DNA of 64,000 bases. Origin: Aquatica leii (taxonomy: Eukaryota; Arthropoda; Insecta; Coleoptera; Lampyridae). Shown one piece after another: positions 47,462 through 60,477 of the stretch (positions are counted from its first letter, which is position 1; every line of letters begins with the position of its first letter). The DNA lies in contig CM069432.1 in the NCBI GenBank assembly GCA_035610365.1, positions 70,808,520-70,872,519 on the forward strand, given 5' to 3'. Under the pieces are notes generated by a model. The model ran no database searches and was not told the origin of the DNA. It worked only from the letters and a program-made list of their open reading frames with translations. Both the position numbers and the translations under genes were made by a program.

Positions 47462-50400
47462 GTAAGTTAACAACATGTACACCACACTACTGAAATTATC
47501 ATTTACTAAGTTTTAACCGAGAAATTCCAGCGAGTATTAATTATTCTTTATATCTTTCCTTGTTGATTAATAGCATAATCTTAATTGTAGATTAGAAATC
47601 ATTCGATTTATTAGCTAATTTTTATGTAACTGATTTTATCATATAACAATGGATTTTTAATTTAACTAAAAGTAGTTGATTGTTAAACGCAAACATTTAA
47701 ATTTTTACATAAATCAATTGGGTTAGTAAATTTAAACATTTTTTCTTTGATTACTCAACTCATTTAACTATTGACTGGAAAAAATTGTTCAAACTTTAAA
47801 AATTCGCTATTTAATTATTATTTTCTTATTAATAATAAGGTTGACATATACATAATAAACACAACCCTAACACTAGGAGATAACAATCAATTGATTACGC
47901 AACGAATTTTTCCCCGACCGGAAGTGAAAGATTTTCTGTTGTCGCATAGAACAAAAATTAACTGGAAACAATCTTGAATAAGATCATGTAACATACTTTA
48001 GTATTTTCTATAAGATTATAAGCCTGTTCAGATCGACTTATCTGCTATCCAATTAGCAGTTTGGAACAAAAATTTTGATTCAATATTTTGATTTTTTAAA
48101 TCTTTAAACCAAATGTTTCTAGAAATTTTTGTTTAATTTAAAAGAAGTTAGTCGTGTAGATTTTATACCAAGCACGTTTGTGTGTTTAATGTTGGTTGAA
48201 TTTTGAGTTTTTCATATTTCTTTACAAGTCTTACATAATATACAAAATGCCGTGTGAAAATATTTCTTTGACACAACAATATTGTTGAATATATAGTAAT
48301 TTAAAACTTAAATTTAGTATATAGTATACGAGCAAAATAATTCAAATTAACAAATTTTGCTTATTAAAATAATACCAAGTAGTAATTCTTCTTCCTTATT
48401 GAGAAAGTGTAACGCATATTTGTATTATAGAAATATTTTTTAATGCAATACTGTTCTAAAATACATTTCTTATCTGAATCTATGCATGTCGGCATTTCTT
48501 TTTGAATCGTTTATAAATTAAAACTATTTTAATGGAAAATCTAATGATTAAGTATTCAACTTATAAAAAATTATGTCGATTTCGTTTGACTTGCTAATTA
48601 ATCCGAGTTTATTCATATATCAAAGACAAAACGCCGCTTAATTAGTTAATAAGGATATGTTTTTGAGACTAAATGTAAAACTTCAATGCGTTTTTATATT
48701 TTAGAAAATTGGATCGGTTAAGGATTATGTTAATGCATAAATTTTCTGTTAGAATTTTTGTAATTTAATTTTGTTAAATTTGCAAATACTAAAATAGAAT
48801 CAATATTAAACTGGATGTTGTACTAAAATTTGCTAGATAATATAATATTCTAGTTGTTCTAGTTAAAACGGATTGAATATTAAATAAAATAGCGAAACCG
48901 GGATCGTGGGTGTAGGTAATTCCGTAAAGGGTTTATGTCCTTGAAATAGCCATCGGATCCGTGACTAACACTTGTAAAACTCATTTAGACCGAGTCTGTC
49001 TTAAGTGAATGACCCTTAACTAATTGTAACGAGATAGCAAGAGTAGCGGCAAGTCACCCTTTGCATCGTAATTAGGTGATGAGGGTATATATTTTGATCA
49101 ATAGCAATAGTAGCTTTCTTCGAATGTGAATATTTGTCGTCATGCATTTACAACTCTTGCATCTGTTAACATCGAAATCTTCTATTTAAATTTATACTTA
49201 GTCCGAGTTTGCAACGATACGAATACATTAAAAACCTAAAATTATGGAAATAAGCGTCCTGGCTGAGCAACGCTTTGCATGTACAGGTACATTTAAATTG
49301 CTAAAAGGGGAGACTATCTGGGTTTATCTCTCTCTGGATATTATATTGGCCGCGATCTGGTTGCGAGGCAAATGCACATAACCGGTTGCCCCAGACGTCG
49401 TCTTTGGCGGCCATCTTTGCCCTTGTATTTCTTCTAGTAGTTATCAACAAGCTTATAACTACATCGCCTCCAGATAATTTTGTGTCATATCTGTGTACAA
49501 CTATTAATTACAATTTTTTGCTTTAATAAATCAAGTCGCTTAAATATATAGACTGCGCACACAAATATACCAGTAACATATTAGCGCACATCTTAATTTT
49601 GTTGTTACAATCATTAATACATATTAAAATTTTTTTTAAGTCTATTTAATTACTATACTAAGAATTCTGTTTTTTTATGGCAGTTTTTAAATAATTTTCC
49701 ATATATGTTTAGGACAATAACGGCAAATAAGTGCAAACTATATACAAAGCGACATCTGTCTCTAAAGTATATTTTTATAATAAATTTAGTGGACACTATA
49801 AATTACTATAAATATTATGTTTTAACGACGGTTATTTTTAATATTTTCTTTTGACATCGTCGTACGCATATTATTCATTTTTTAGTGAGACCTTTAACAA
49901 CACATGAGCTTTTAAATGTCGGAAATATATTAGGATTTATAAATAGCAGAAGTTTTTTTTATCTTAAATCTCTATGTAAATAAGCTAAGTACCTTTACAA
50001 TTATGTATATTTGATGTCAACTTAATTAATCGTCGTTAACAATATTTATTGCTCTTGTACAGTTTTGTCACTTGAAGGATCAGAATTTTGATGAGTTTGT
50101 TTTATAAAAGAATATAGTGAGAAATAACCAAAAATAAAAAGTAAGAATTGTCATCTCGATAAAGATCGCAAGAGAACAGGTTGTTTCTAATCTGGTACAG
50201 GAGAGTCTAATTTACTGCCTCGTATTTCGATCATTAAAAAGTACATAAAGTATGTAAGTTTGGAACTCGTTTAGAGAAATGCAGTGTTCAAGCAGTAGAT
50301 AGCGGAATGTGCCGCCGGACACCTCATAAAGCCGACCTAGATGCCATATCCTCTGCAGACCGATAAAAACACTTAACAATTAACAGTCTTTGATAGGCTT

Positions 50401-50808
50401 TTTAATGATGACGAATTTATATACAAAAACTCACGTCTACATTTGTGCTTGTAACCTTGCGCGCGGACGTATCACTTTTTTCCTTACTTTTTAAAAACAT
50501 TGGCAATAAAAAATATTTAAAAGATATGAAAAAGTATCCTTCAAAAGATTCGAATACAAAACGTCTCGCAGGCTCCTACGCAGTTGTTGAAATAAACTTC
50601 ATGCTTGTGTCCAGTCTGAAGGCCAAATCCCTACGTCGAGTTATGTTTCGTATGCAAATGAGTCCACTTTCTTTTGATTCGTGTGCGGTTTAGACCAAGC
50701 TCTTATGTTAATGTTCGGCATCAGACTGGTTTGATTTTTTTGCTTTTGATCAATCTAAAATATTGTGTGGGGGATTCAAACGAATTTTAATTTTTTTAAT
50801 TTTTTTAG
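47462..50808. other. hth intron 5
   Basis: 3347 bp between GTAAGT and a T-rich acceptor. It contains GC-richer islands at 48890-49090, 49240-49480 and 50270-50370; the remainder is AT-rich and empty. Confidence 0.55.
49240..49480. promoter_or_regulatory. intronic island with Grainyhead-type site
   Basis: A GC-richer block with AACCGGTT at 49380-49387 (the known Grainyhead core), TTTGCAT octamer-like words and GGCGGCCATCTTTG. Noncoding in all frames. Enhancer function is inferred. Confidence 0.3.
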
Positions 50809-51024
<216 letters not shown>

Positions 51025-52479
51025 TAACTTTATCTTTATGTATATTACACATTTGCAAATTTACATATTATTAAGCAAATTAATTGCGTTCTAAATTTAA
51101 AGATCGGTCGAATCGATTTTTTTTTATTGAACGAAACAAAAATATTAAAACATTGTAACCTTAAAAGGACGCGTGTAACCAGTTTTTAAATAAAAAAAAT
51201 TGCTACATAAAATTTAATGCAGATTTAATCAGTTATTTTGTCAGTCGTAGATTTTAAATTAATGCTAAACTACGTGAAATCTTAAATTTTTATTTTATTT
51301 CCTTGTAAAATTAATTTAAATTGAGAAGTACTTTTTATAACGCTCAAGTAAAAATGGATTAATAATATCTAGTGTGCATATAAATTATACAAATAAGAAA
51401 GTCGCTATACGATGTTACACTCATTGATTACAAAAAATATTACGGCAACTCAATTACTTCAACTAGCAAGAACAATAGGCGTTTGTATAAACAAATTGTA
51501 GTTCCAACCATAGCACGAATTCGTATTTCAGAAATCCATTAAGTCAAATCCACGATAAAGTTATGTACACCATACATCGTTTCTTGAAATGATTTCCTTC
51601 TCCGTCAAGACTGATAAAAACACTTACATATAATTTGAATTTGCATTCATCCTGTACGTTTTACTCGAATAACACGTTTGAAGCTTAATAATGGTTTTAC
51701 AATTTAAAGGTTTTTTACTTTTTTTTTTAATTTTGAATTTAACCGCACAATATTAGCTCATATTCGTGATGCTGTTTGGAAAAGCAGGGGGAGATGTACG
51801 AAAGGGAGTTTTGCTGGTAATTGGTGTCAATTTAGACTGACGCATCACTCATGCGAGTGAGGGATTGTATTACACCCTCTCTCATATACGGTCACCTCTT
51901 GACTTCTTTATAAATATCGAATATATTTTCGAATTTAATGTATCAGTGAAAAATTAACTATAAAAAAATATAAATTAATCTACCTGAATTATTGTTCTGA
52001 TGGCTTCATGTGGATGCAATGTTCTATAACCGAAATTCGCTCAGTGGGGAGCATTCGGTGCTGAAATAAAACCATTTCGGGCTGCGATGAAAAATGTGGC
52101 GACATAGGGTCGCGACGCTACTCAGAAAGCAGATTTAGCAGTTCGGTCACTCAATAATGCTACAATATCGATTATTAACACCATTGTGTATCTGGCAGTG
52201 AAAATTGCAATTTAGAAAGGCGCATAAAAAAGTATAAAAATAATAAATAACAACCTCAACTTATTTAAATAACAAGAGTTAGTGCATATAATGAAAGTAA
52301 AAAAAACGTTAGCTTTGCGTGCTTTCACAATTAAGTACAAGATTAATGTAATGTTCATAAGTTATTAAAGTAAAAGAGAATGATACAGTTCAGATTGTTT
52401 GACAAAGATTTAATCTAAAGAAAATGTGAAAAATATGTTTGTAGTGTTGTCGTTTAAAAGATAAAAATAAACAGCACTC

Positions 52480-53120
52480 GACGTTTGGTATGCATTGGGT
52501 GAGTAAAACCCCAGGTTGTACTTTGGAAGGCGCTCAAAATGACGATACTTCATACCAGAAACGCATAGCTCTGCCAATAACATCTGACGCGCGCGTTTGT
52601 CGTCTGAGTAGTATAATTAACGCGATATTTATAGCTCAGCAAGGGCAACAATCGACCCGAATTATTTGTCAACATAAAATAAAGAAATTGTTTTCATAGA
52701 ATCGTTTTAAATGAATTGTAATTAGCTGGGTTGTCAGTTTATAGTAAACGGGCGCAAACATGCAATGGGAGAATCTCGAGTTCCCGTTCCGTTTCCTTCC
52801 TGATACAATTTGCATCGTCTCGGAATCACTTAGCTAGAGGAAGCCGCTCGGTCCCCGCGGTGCCTTCACTACGCCGCTTTTATTGGGGCATTATCATTTT
52901 ATTGACTTCAAATAGCTTGTAAAACGCAGAGCTGCGAGCCGAGCGCGGGAAACGATTCCACCGAAACAGCCTAATTCAGGAGACAGTGATGGCTTGTAAT
53001 CGCCGACAAAGCTTCCCTTTGCAAACAGGTGGATTTGTTCAATTTATTATTCTCTTGTATTGCAGCTGGGTCGTACATCGATACTGCATATACAATTGCG
53101 ACGGAATTTAGTTTATTCTG
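52480..53120. promoter_or_regulatory. large GC-richer island in intron 6
   Basis: Over 600 bp of high-complexity DNA in an AT-rich intron. Includes GACGCGCGCGTTTGTCGTC and CCGCTCGGTCCCCGCGGTGC. The short open frames differ by strand and look like chance. Candidate regulatory cluster. Confidence 0.3.
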
Positions 53121-53639
53121 AGAGAAATTGATATCGCATTCTACACGAAGCAATAAACTTTAAAACCAAAGGGGTGAAATTTGATATTTGTTTTACATAG
53201 TGGTTACCACTTGAACTTAAAGTTAATTACACTATTTTATAAAAAAAAGAAATAAAACTGAGTGACGTCTTAACTTATGAATTATTATCTTTTAATTAAA
53301 GGGTGTTATATTTTCAGCATCGCACAAACACGTTAAAGCGTTTTTTCGTACAAATGGACGGCAATAGTTCTTGTTTAAATAAAAAGATAAATCTGTTTAG
53401 AAATTATGACGAGGAAAGTAACAATATGACTTATTCTCGTTGTTATCTAAACATTAAGCATTGAAGGCTAATTATAAGATCTGCGTGTATGATGGGAATT
53501 GCTATTAAGGGAATACATAAGCGATACTGAGCACAAAGGGTTATTATAATTCCTAGCACATAAAGTTGGGTTAAATATACTTTTATGTAAGTTATTTGGA
53601 GTTAGAAAAGAACCGAAAATTTCTTACAAAAACTCGCCA

Positions 53640-54500
53640 TCAATCCTCACTGGATTGTTTCCTGCTGCATCAGACTAATGGTCCCAACGGCAAAAGTAAA
53701 CTTCGCAGGAGAAACAGTTTAATGGAAACCGGGACCGCGGGGACCATTAAAATGAAATAGTGACAGAGTCCACCTCTCGGAAGCATAGACTCAAATCAAT
53801 CTTTCCTAAGCAGAACGGATGGTCATTGTGTTTGCGCTATTGAAGGACTACCATTACTGCGACTGCTGGCGGTAATGGACCGTAATGACGTACGATGCGA
53901 ATTGAACTGAGACGTGGCGGCGATAGTAGCGAGTTTGTTGCTGCCGCTTTCAACCTAAGGCAAACAACCCTGCGTGTAAGCTTATAAAATATTCAACCTC
54001 GTAATACAATATCGCCCTCTTTGCACCAATCTTATCTTCTCGCTATGGTTCCACACACTATGAAATTTTATGAATAGATAATATAAATATTTTAATATTC
54101 CGTAAGAAATACACCCGCATCTTGCGAGGACTCTAGGTCGTTCACAAATATCAAAAAATGGGCATGCAATAGCGTCCGTAGGTCCTATCTGTAATCGAAA
54201 GGATGGGGAAACGGGCACCTGGGCCAATGGGGAGCCATACATCACACGGGATCGGCGAAGCTCTAGATTTAGGATCGGATAGGATAGAGCCGAGGGAAGC
54301 AGGATATGAGGCTGGCGTTGCGACGCTTCTGTACTCTCAGCGATAAATCACCGGGACAAATTTAATTATCCTGCTGTCTGCGATAAGGCCGAGACGTTAG
54401 CGTGCAGTCGTTACCCAGCACCATCTCAGATACGCGGGGACTTAATCCGAACAATCCGCACCTCTCTCTACCACCATACACCACCTGATATACGATTCTC
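53640..54500. promoter_or_regulatory. second large GC-richer island in intron 6
   Basis: About 860 bp of GC-rich, complex sequence. It contains TGACAG (near 53760), AAATCAATC (an Exd/Hox-like core near 53796) and repeated ATGGTC/GACCAT words around 53680-53870. No recognisable protein. Candidate cluster of conserved noncoding elements. Confidence 0.3.
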
Positions 54501-55747
54501 GACTGAAACTTACAGAAATTATATGTTTTAGTCATGCACTCATATCGTAACTAAGTCTCGCAAATGATTAACAAAGACACGTAATACCAACTTCTGAGAT
54601 TTTACCTCAAAGAAACAATTTTTTATATTTCTTAAATCTGAAAACACCATAATTATTTATCTCTATATTTTGTCAATGTAAGTTTTAAAAAAAATACGCA
54701 CAAATATGAGTTTTAACATTAAATCTACAAAAACGTTTTCAGATTTTAATATAAATAGGTAAAAAATGCACATTAAAATGTATTACAATTAGTCGAGTAG
54801 CACATTATAAAGTGTAATTTTATGTTGATGTCAAAATTAACAGACAAAAACTTATCATTTGAAATTCAAATCTCTAAATTTGTTATTCTAGCTTGTAGGA
54901 AATATAATCTCATTTTTATTACACAAAATTTCCTTCTTCTTTACAGTGTGCTCTAATACGCTTGAAACTATGATTATATCAATACTACAAGTATTAACTT
55001 AAAAAAATAACCGGTTTTGTCATTAGTATTTATCATTGTCATAACGTTTCAAAATGAATTATTCTTTTCAGCGGTTGTAGAAAATTGTTTGTACATATCT
55101 ACAATAAGAAAGGGAATGCATTGAATTTTTTTTAATACTTAATTTTCTTACGTTAACGAAAACGATTTTTGAAGTAAACAAAATTGTTTAAAATTAAATT
55201 TTAAGTCTGCTATACACATAAACAGAAAAACAGTATTCCGCAAGTGCAATTACATCGTTAGGGAGAGTACGCTTTTCTATGTAAATATTTTACCGTTTTG
55301 TATACAATGCGAACTTGGGAAAAGGGTAGGAAGCGTCACAAACATGTGTGTGGTAAGGAAAAAACAATCAAAGTATTGTGTAGTCCCCTTTGTGGAAAGG
55401 CACGAGTATGCGATTATTCTGGAAGAATACGAAGTCTGTCAAATAATCACAATTATTATTGCAAGAGTTCAAACAAAGCCTGTAGTGAGGGTGGCTGAGA
55501 ACGAAAGGGTTGTAATGAATGTCGGTGGTTGTTAAACCGGTTAATGACTGTAATGCATTCAATTTATATGTTTTTTTATATATTATATTACCACACATGT
55601 TCTTTAGGTTTTTTTTTTGTTTTTGGCAACGAATTTTTTCAATTATTGAACTTTATTATTTATGATTCGAGGTAACGATATTGTCATCAGGTTATTATAA
55701 TGTACAATGTGCATTAATCGTTTTAAAAGCAAAACTGTCTCCCTCAG

Positions 55748-55873
55748 ACGAGCGAAGACCGACGCACGTCGTCTTTGTTTGAATGTCAGGACCAGCTGTT
55801 CTCAATTTGGTGGCTATTTGTTCTCGAGAGTTCGTTCACTCGCCCTTGCCTAAATTGTAATATGTGTATTTAA
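55748..55873 (+). other. possible alternative hth terminal exon (weak)
   Basis: After a pyrimidine-rich acceptor (CTGTCTCCCTCAG) a phase-0 frame of 41 codons runs TSEDRRTSSLFECQDQLFSI..., stopping at TAA 55871-55873. The phase fits exon 6 and the block is GC-richer than its surroundings, so it could end a homeodomain-less isoform. No homologous tail is known to me, and it may be plain conserved noncoding DNA. Confidence 0.15.
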
Positions 55874-57837
55874 CGAATTTCTACTACAGACTTCAAATTA
55901 ATATGTGTGCATATGTATGTGAGGGTGCACGCAATTACATTGTGTGTCTTACGGATTAAGGTCATCACCAAAAATTTTCCACCATTAAAAAGCTTAATAT
56001 TTGCAGATTTTTTATACCCTTTTAATGCCGGATAATGTCTGAAAATACAATTACTTGAAAAGAGTTATTGCATGGTGTATTTATATCTCAGTTTTCGCAG
56101 AAGAAACATAAATTGAAACAATTTTTATCTATCTTATTCCTGTGTCAAGTAATTTATAAATCAACAATTTCTCTAATACTGCACGTACAAAATTATTTGA
56201 TTGAGCCAGTTCTTATCAAAAATTGAATTGCTCGGGTACATATCAAAGTGATAATAAGTGAACGTAATAAAAATTCTTAAGCGGTTTTATTATATTTTAT
56301 CTAAGATAATACAGGAAAAGCTAGAAAGGTAGCAATATATTCACCATTAATCCACATTTAATTCCTGATAAGAGAGGGAGCAGTATGTTACATTGGTGTA
56401 TGTTTACATGTCCATTAACAAAGGATTAACTTGTCATTCTTATCTTGACTGCAGATGCTACACAAAACTGCTACCGATTGTTATTCCTACTGTTATTACT
56501 TTATATTCATTAATTATCTTTGCTTATTTAAATACATAACATATTAGCAAGTTCAATAATATTTAACATTTTGTATTGACCCATAACCTAAGTTAAAATT
56601 GAATTAAATCGATCTTTTAAATTTTATTATAATCATTAATATTTACATTTATTTTATAAGCTACAATTTTTTAACTTATCGTTTAAAGTTTATATCTCTA
56701 TAAGCATAATTAGGTTTTATAGTTTGATGACTGTAAACATAGTAATGAAATGCTTTAATCTCACCAATATACTACTTATAAACTAATAGATAAAAACAAT
56801 CATACGCAAATAAATCAATATTTATTTTTTAAATTGACAATGTGAATTAATTAAAATCGTACTTGTAATGATTAAAAAGCTGAATTTTTTATAAATAAAA
56901 CTAGTTTTTTGATTAGTTTTTACCATACTTTGTTAATTCAATGATTAATTAAATTAAGATTAAAATTTAAACTTATGCTGTTAATTTTTGCATATTGATG
57001 GTACGTCAATTAAAAAATCTAATTTATCTAATGCTGGCTAATTGCACTAAATAATTTGTATACTCGCAAATTAAAAGTTTTATAAGATTTATCGATTACT
57101 TAACTGTCTGTAGTATTATAAATTAATTAGTAGTTTGCATTATAATAACAATAAACAAACCCAAACAATGTGCTCAAACATTAGGTACATAGAAATTAAG
57201 AAATGTAGTTTAGATCTATTTCATTAAGGATACCACTGCACTTACTTTGATCACAATAGAAAATAACCTTACAGCCATTGTTCTTTGATTCATTTAATTC
57301 TAAGAAATTTTATATTTAGGTATACTATTACAACTATACCTACAATAACATATAATTAGTAAAGTTTTACAGAATTCATAAATGTAAAAATATATTTGCA
57401 TTGAAAAGAGCATATACCGTCGATCGATCAATCTTGGATTTTTTTTGCTTTTTAGATTTGATGCTATCAAATAAAAATTGTAGAACGCGACAAAGATTTT
57501 TCTAGAGAAATACGCACCTCGTTTGTCTAACCTAACAATACGGTTACAAATATTGCAAATTTAAATAAAACCAAATAAATAAACATGTATTAAAAATCAA
57601 TCTGACGAGCCCAGACAAGAAACGTGTTATCCTAACCGAGAGAATTTTTTGATTTATTTTTGTGTCTTCTTTTAGATGATACCCAAAACTTGTAAACATT
57701 CTTTTTGGCACCACCTAAAAAAATTATGATATTTATAACAGCAAAGTAATAGGGAAGGTTTCCACGGCCGGAATTTATACTAAGATAAAAATGTCTTCCG
57801 GGTTTGGACCGTGTCATTGTTGTTGTAACCAAAGTTG

Positions 57838-57883
57838 CCAACGTTTCGCCCACTTTCGTAAGGGGCTTCATCAGGGCGTGAGA
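57838..57883 (-). ncRNA. hammerhead motif in Penelope-like element 3' region
   Basis: On the minus strand, 183 bases after the endonuclease stop: CUGAUGA (57874-57868), stem II GCCC-CUU/AAG-U-GGGC (seven pairs, one bulge), GAAA (57847-57844), then CGUU with a very short ACGU stem III and a GUU cleavage-type triplet, and GGC pairing with GCC before the core. The placement matches the known hammerheads of Penelope-like elements. Stem I beyond three pairs is unclear. Confidence 0.6.
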
Positions 57884-58065
57884 TAAATCGCAAAACTCAA
57901 ACAAGCAACCAAAATTTAACTATGAACTTTTCAAAAGTAGGTTATCCACTTGTGAAACAAGCCATAATCTAAACTCTGAAAAGGTAAGAAAGAAAACGAT
58001 AACTTGAAAAAGCAAACGAAAATCTAACAAAGAACCACTACCGAGTTAGGTAATCAACTTGTAAA

Positions 58066-58584
58066 CTAAGCCAGAAAAGGATCGTCTCGGATGGTTAAGC
58101 TCGACTCTGATTGGGTTACGGTTGATAAGGGGCGTGTTTTCGATAAATGAGTAACGACCGGGAACCAAAGAGGGGATAGCTCGAAACCATGATCGCAATT
58201 GAAGTTATTGGGGTGTTTGATGATTTCTACGCTTTCTTGGAATTTCCTGTCAAAAAAGAATGAAGATTTGGCAATCAACGAAACATTATCAAAATCTATC
58301 TTGTGACCTGTAGTAAAATGATGTTTTGCAACCACAGGATTGGAAATATACCTTTTCCTTATACAACGATTATGTTCTGAAATGCGAGTAATGACGGAAC
58401 GACCGGTTTTACCAATGTAGACTAAACCACATGAACAAGGAATTCGGTATACACCTTGAGATGAAAGTGTAGGAAATTTGTCTTTGGGAGAAGGAAGAAT
58501 CTGAGAGCTTTTGCCTTTCGAGTTGAATATGGGTTCAATACCATTCTTACGAAGAAGTTTCCCTATTTGATCTGTAACCTTGTC
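58066..58584 (-). CDS. Penelope-like GIY-YIG endonuclease domain, open fragment
   Basis: A continuous 172-codon frame without its own ATG. It begins DKVTDQIGKLLRKNGIEPIF, continues through SQILPSPKDKFPTLSSQ and reaches the endonuclease core GVYRIPCSCGLVYIGKTGRS (the GIY-YIG motif as found in Penelope elements, with the two characteristic cysteines), then RISEHNRCI. The later AKHHFTTGHKIDFDNV and ESVEIIKH parts match the conserved C-terminal half. In active elements this domain nicks target DNA for retrotransposition. The fragment is surprisingly intact for a truncated copy, suggesting a fairly recent insertion. Confidence 0.85.
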   Translation of the reverse strand, partial: DKVTDQIGKLLRKNGIEPIFNSKGKSSQILPSPKDKFPTLSSQGVYRIPCSCGLVYIGKTGRSVITRISEHNRCIRKRYISNPVVAKHHFTTGHKIDFDNVSLIAKSSFFFDRKFQESVEIIKHPNNFNCDHGFELSPLWFPVVTHLSKTRPLSTVTQSESSLTIRDDPFLA

Positions 58585-58620
58585 TTATTTTCTACCACTT
58601 TTATCTAAAATAATTGAATC

Positions 58621-59159
58621 AGTTATTTGGAAAAGGGCACATTTACACTAAATTAAATTTTACACTACAAAGAAAAAAGTGTTATAAATAAACAATCTGA
58701 ACGGACTGCCGTGAAACACTTCCAGTATACTGTTTTGTACTGTTTTTGTACCTAAATATGCGTATACAGAAAACAAAATTATCTAAATATGCACTAAACT
58801 TGTGTCTTTTTTCAAATAATCGATTCAATTAAGAAAGCCAACATTTGCGTTGAATAGTATTAGTTTTACATATACATATTATGTAAAATTTCTATGTTAT
58901 AAAATCTATTCTACACCGGTATATCCAGAAATACACGCATGAAATGCAATACAATAAAACAGCTCTATTATCCGAATTAATAAAACGCACTGCTCCGGAC
59001 TAGCAAAAAATTCAGATTTACAAAACAAGAAATTTGAACAGGCTTTTAAAAAAAAATTACTAAAAATAATATAGATATATTATACATTAAAAAACTCATA
59101 ACTCCAAAAATTAAAAAAACACATCCACGTGATACCCAATCATTTTAATTTTGTTTTAA
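58621..59159. other. AT-rich spacer between two transposon relics
   Basis: Nothing recognised. Confidence 0.4.
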
Positions 59160-59700
59160 TGCTAGTAAAGGTAACATGTAGTTCATATAAAACTGTTTCA
59201 ATTTAGGCTTAGTTATTCTCCAAAAAACGTCATCTCATCAAACTACGAAATAACAGAATCTTCTTCCTGTTATTTGTAATTGCCTCTGTATTTGATAGAA
59301 ATAATCGTGCGATCTTTTTAACTTTACAGCATTTTCTTGCAACGATAAATACCATACTAGTTTGCGTTCAGCTACTTCTCTCGGCGATATTTTAAATTTT
59401 GCTATTTTGTAAGGACACTTTATCTCAATTAGACCATCTACGCTCACTAATCCTTCAGGAGTAGCACCAAGATACGTAGTTTCTGCAGACACAAACAATC
59501 CACAGCTTTGATCTACCTGTCCAAATTCTTGAGAAAATTGTCGTTTTGCTATTTCTTCATAATCCGGACCCCAATTTGTCGCGACGCTCCCAGAAAAAGT
59601 TGAATAAAGTAACCTGTTACTGTTACTTGTTTTTGCCCAACAGTATTCCGTTCTAAAGAGATTAATTCATGTCGTGTCGGTACAGGCGTTTTGTTACTTT
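59160..59700 (-). pseudogene. YqaJ-type exonuclease relic (mobile-element-derived)
   Basis: The minus strand reads LERNTVGQ, a frameshift, then LLYSTFSGSVATNWGPDYEE, SCGLFVSAETTYLGATPEGL, LIEIKCPYKIAK, SHDYFYQIQRQLQITGRRFC and YFVV. Two stops interrupt before DDVFWRITKPKLKQFYMNYM. The order, the GATPEG and EIKCPY catalytic blocks (the acidic and E-x-K nuclease residues) and the final Y-x-Q-x-Q-L-x-I-TGR block are those of the YqaJ/lambda-exonuclease family common in insect repeats. The stops and frameshift make it a pseudogene. Its parent element type is not evident. Confidence 0.8.
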
Positions 59701-60477
59701 TTTTAATACACATCTTGCTGTATTTTCCTGGGCTCTTCTGTGTCATTTTCTTATGAATAACGTGCTGATATTCCTCACTTCAGATATAAGAAATGCACGC
59801 TACGTTTAAAAACACAACAAAAAAATTTGTTTCTATTGCCGAAATCTTACTTCTATCACCTGTTTGTCTTATACATAGTACTAAAACATGATATGACACA
59901 TGGTTATCAAGCTATAAAATGTGATATAACACGTACACTTTTAGTGTACGTTTTTGTTCTTTACATATGTTTAATATAGAACGCTTGTCTTTGATTATAA
60001 TTTATAAATAATGCAAGAATACAGTGCACGCCCACAAGAATTTGTAATTCTCACAAAGTGAGCAAACAGCCTTAAGCAACTCTTACAGTTGGATTTGCAT
60101 ATTGAGCATTTTTTTCATATCAGGTCAAATTTTGAAAACGCAAACAAACATGAATACACTGTAGTCTGTACTTATCTGATGTAAATCGGTCGCACGTGCG
60201 AATTAGGTTTTGATGCAGTTTCATTATCATTGCCTGCGGTGGCATTTTTTGATTAAAGACGCAAATCTTTCTTAGAATGTGATTACAATATTCTTGTATT
60301 TCAAAATAAATTAAGACATAATAAAGGTTTATTTTACTAACAAATGCAATATGTTCATGTACATCATTCTGCTACTGTAGCTATTTGTAATTAGATATTT
60401 ATTTACAGTCGTTTGCTTGTTTTTTTGTCTTTTTTTTTGCAACGGTAGTATAAATTTAAAAACCACTAAAGAGTTTG
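59701..60477. other. AT-rich spacer
   Basis: No gene or repeat recognised. Confidence 0.4.

Larger units (their letters stand above)
57838..58620 (-). mobile_element. Penelope-like element, 3' end (5'-truncated)
   Basis: The minus strand carries the 3' portion of an EN-containing Penelope-like element: the last part of the reverse transcriptase-to-endonuclease linker, the whole GIY-YIG region, then a 3' noncoding part with a hammerhead motif. The remainder of the reverse transcriptase is missing beyond about 58620, so the copy is 5'-truncated. A TAA interrupts the frame at 58585-58587. The flanking repeat (pLTR) limits were not resolved. Confidence 0.85.

Noticed and set aside
55298-55598. 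Three overlapping frames on both strands
   Set aside because: Mutually exclusive frames of similar length with no family signal; treated as chance.
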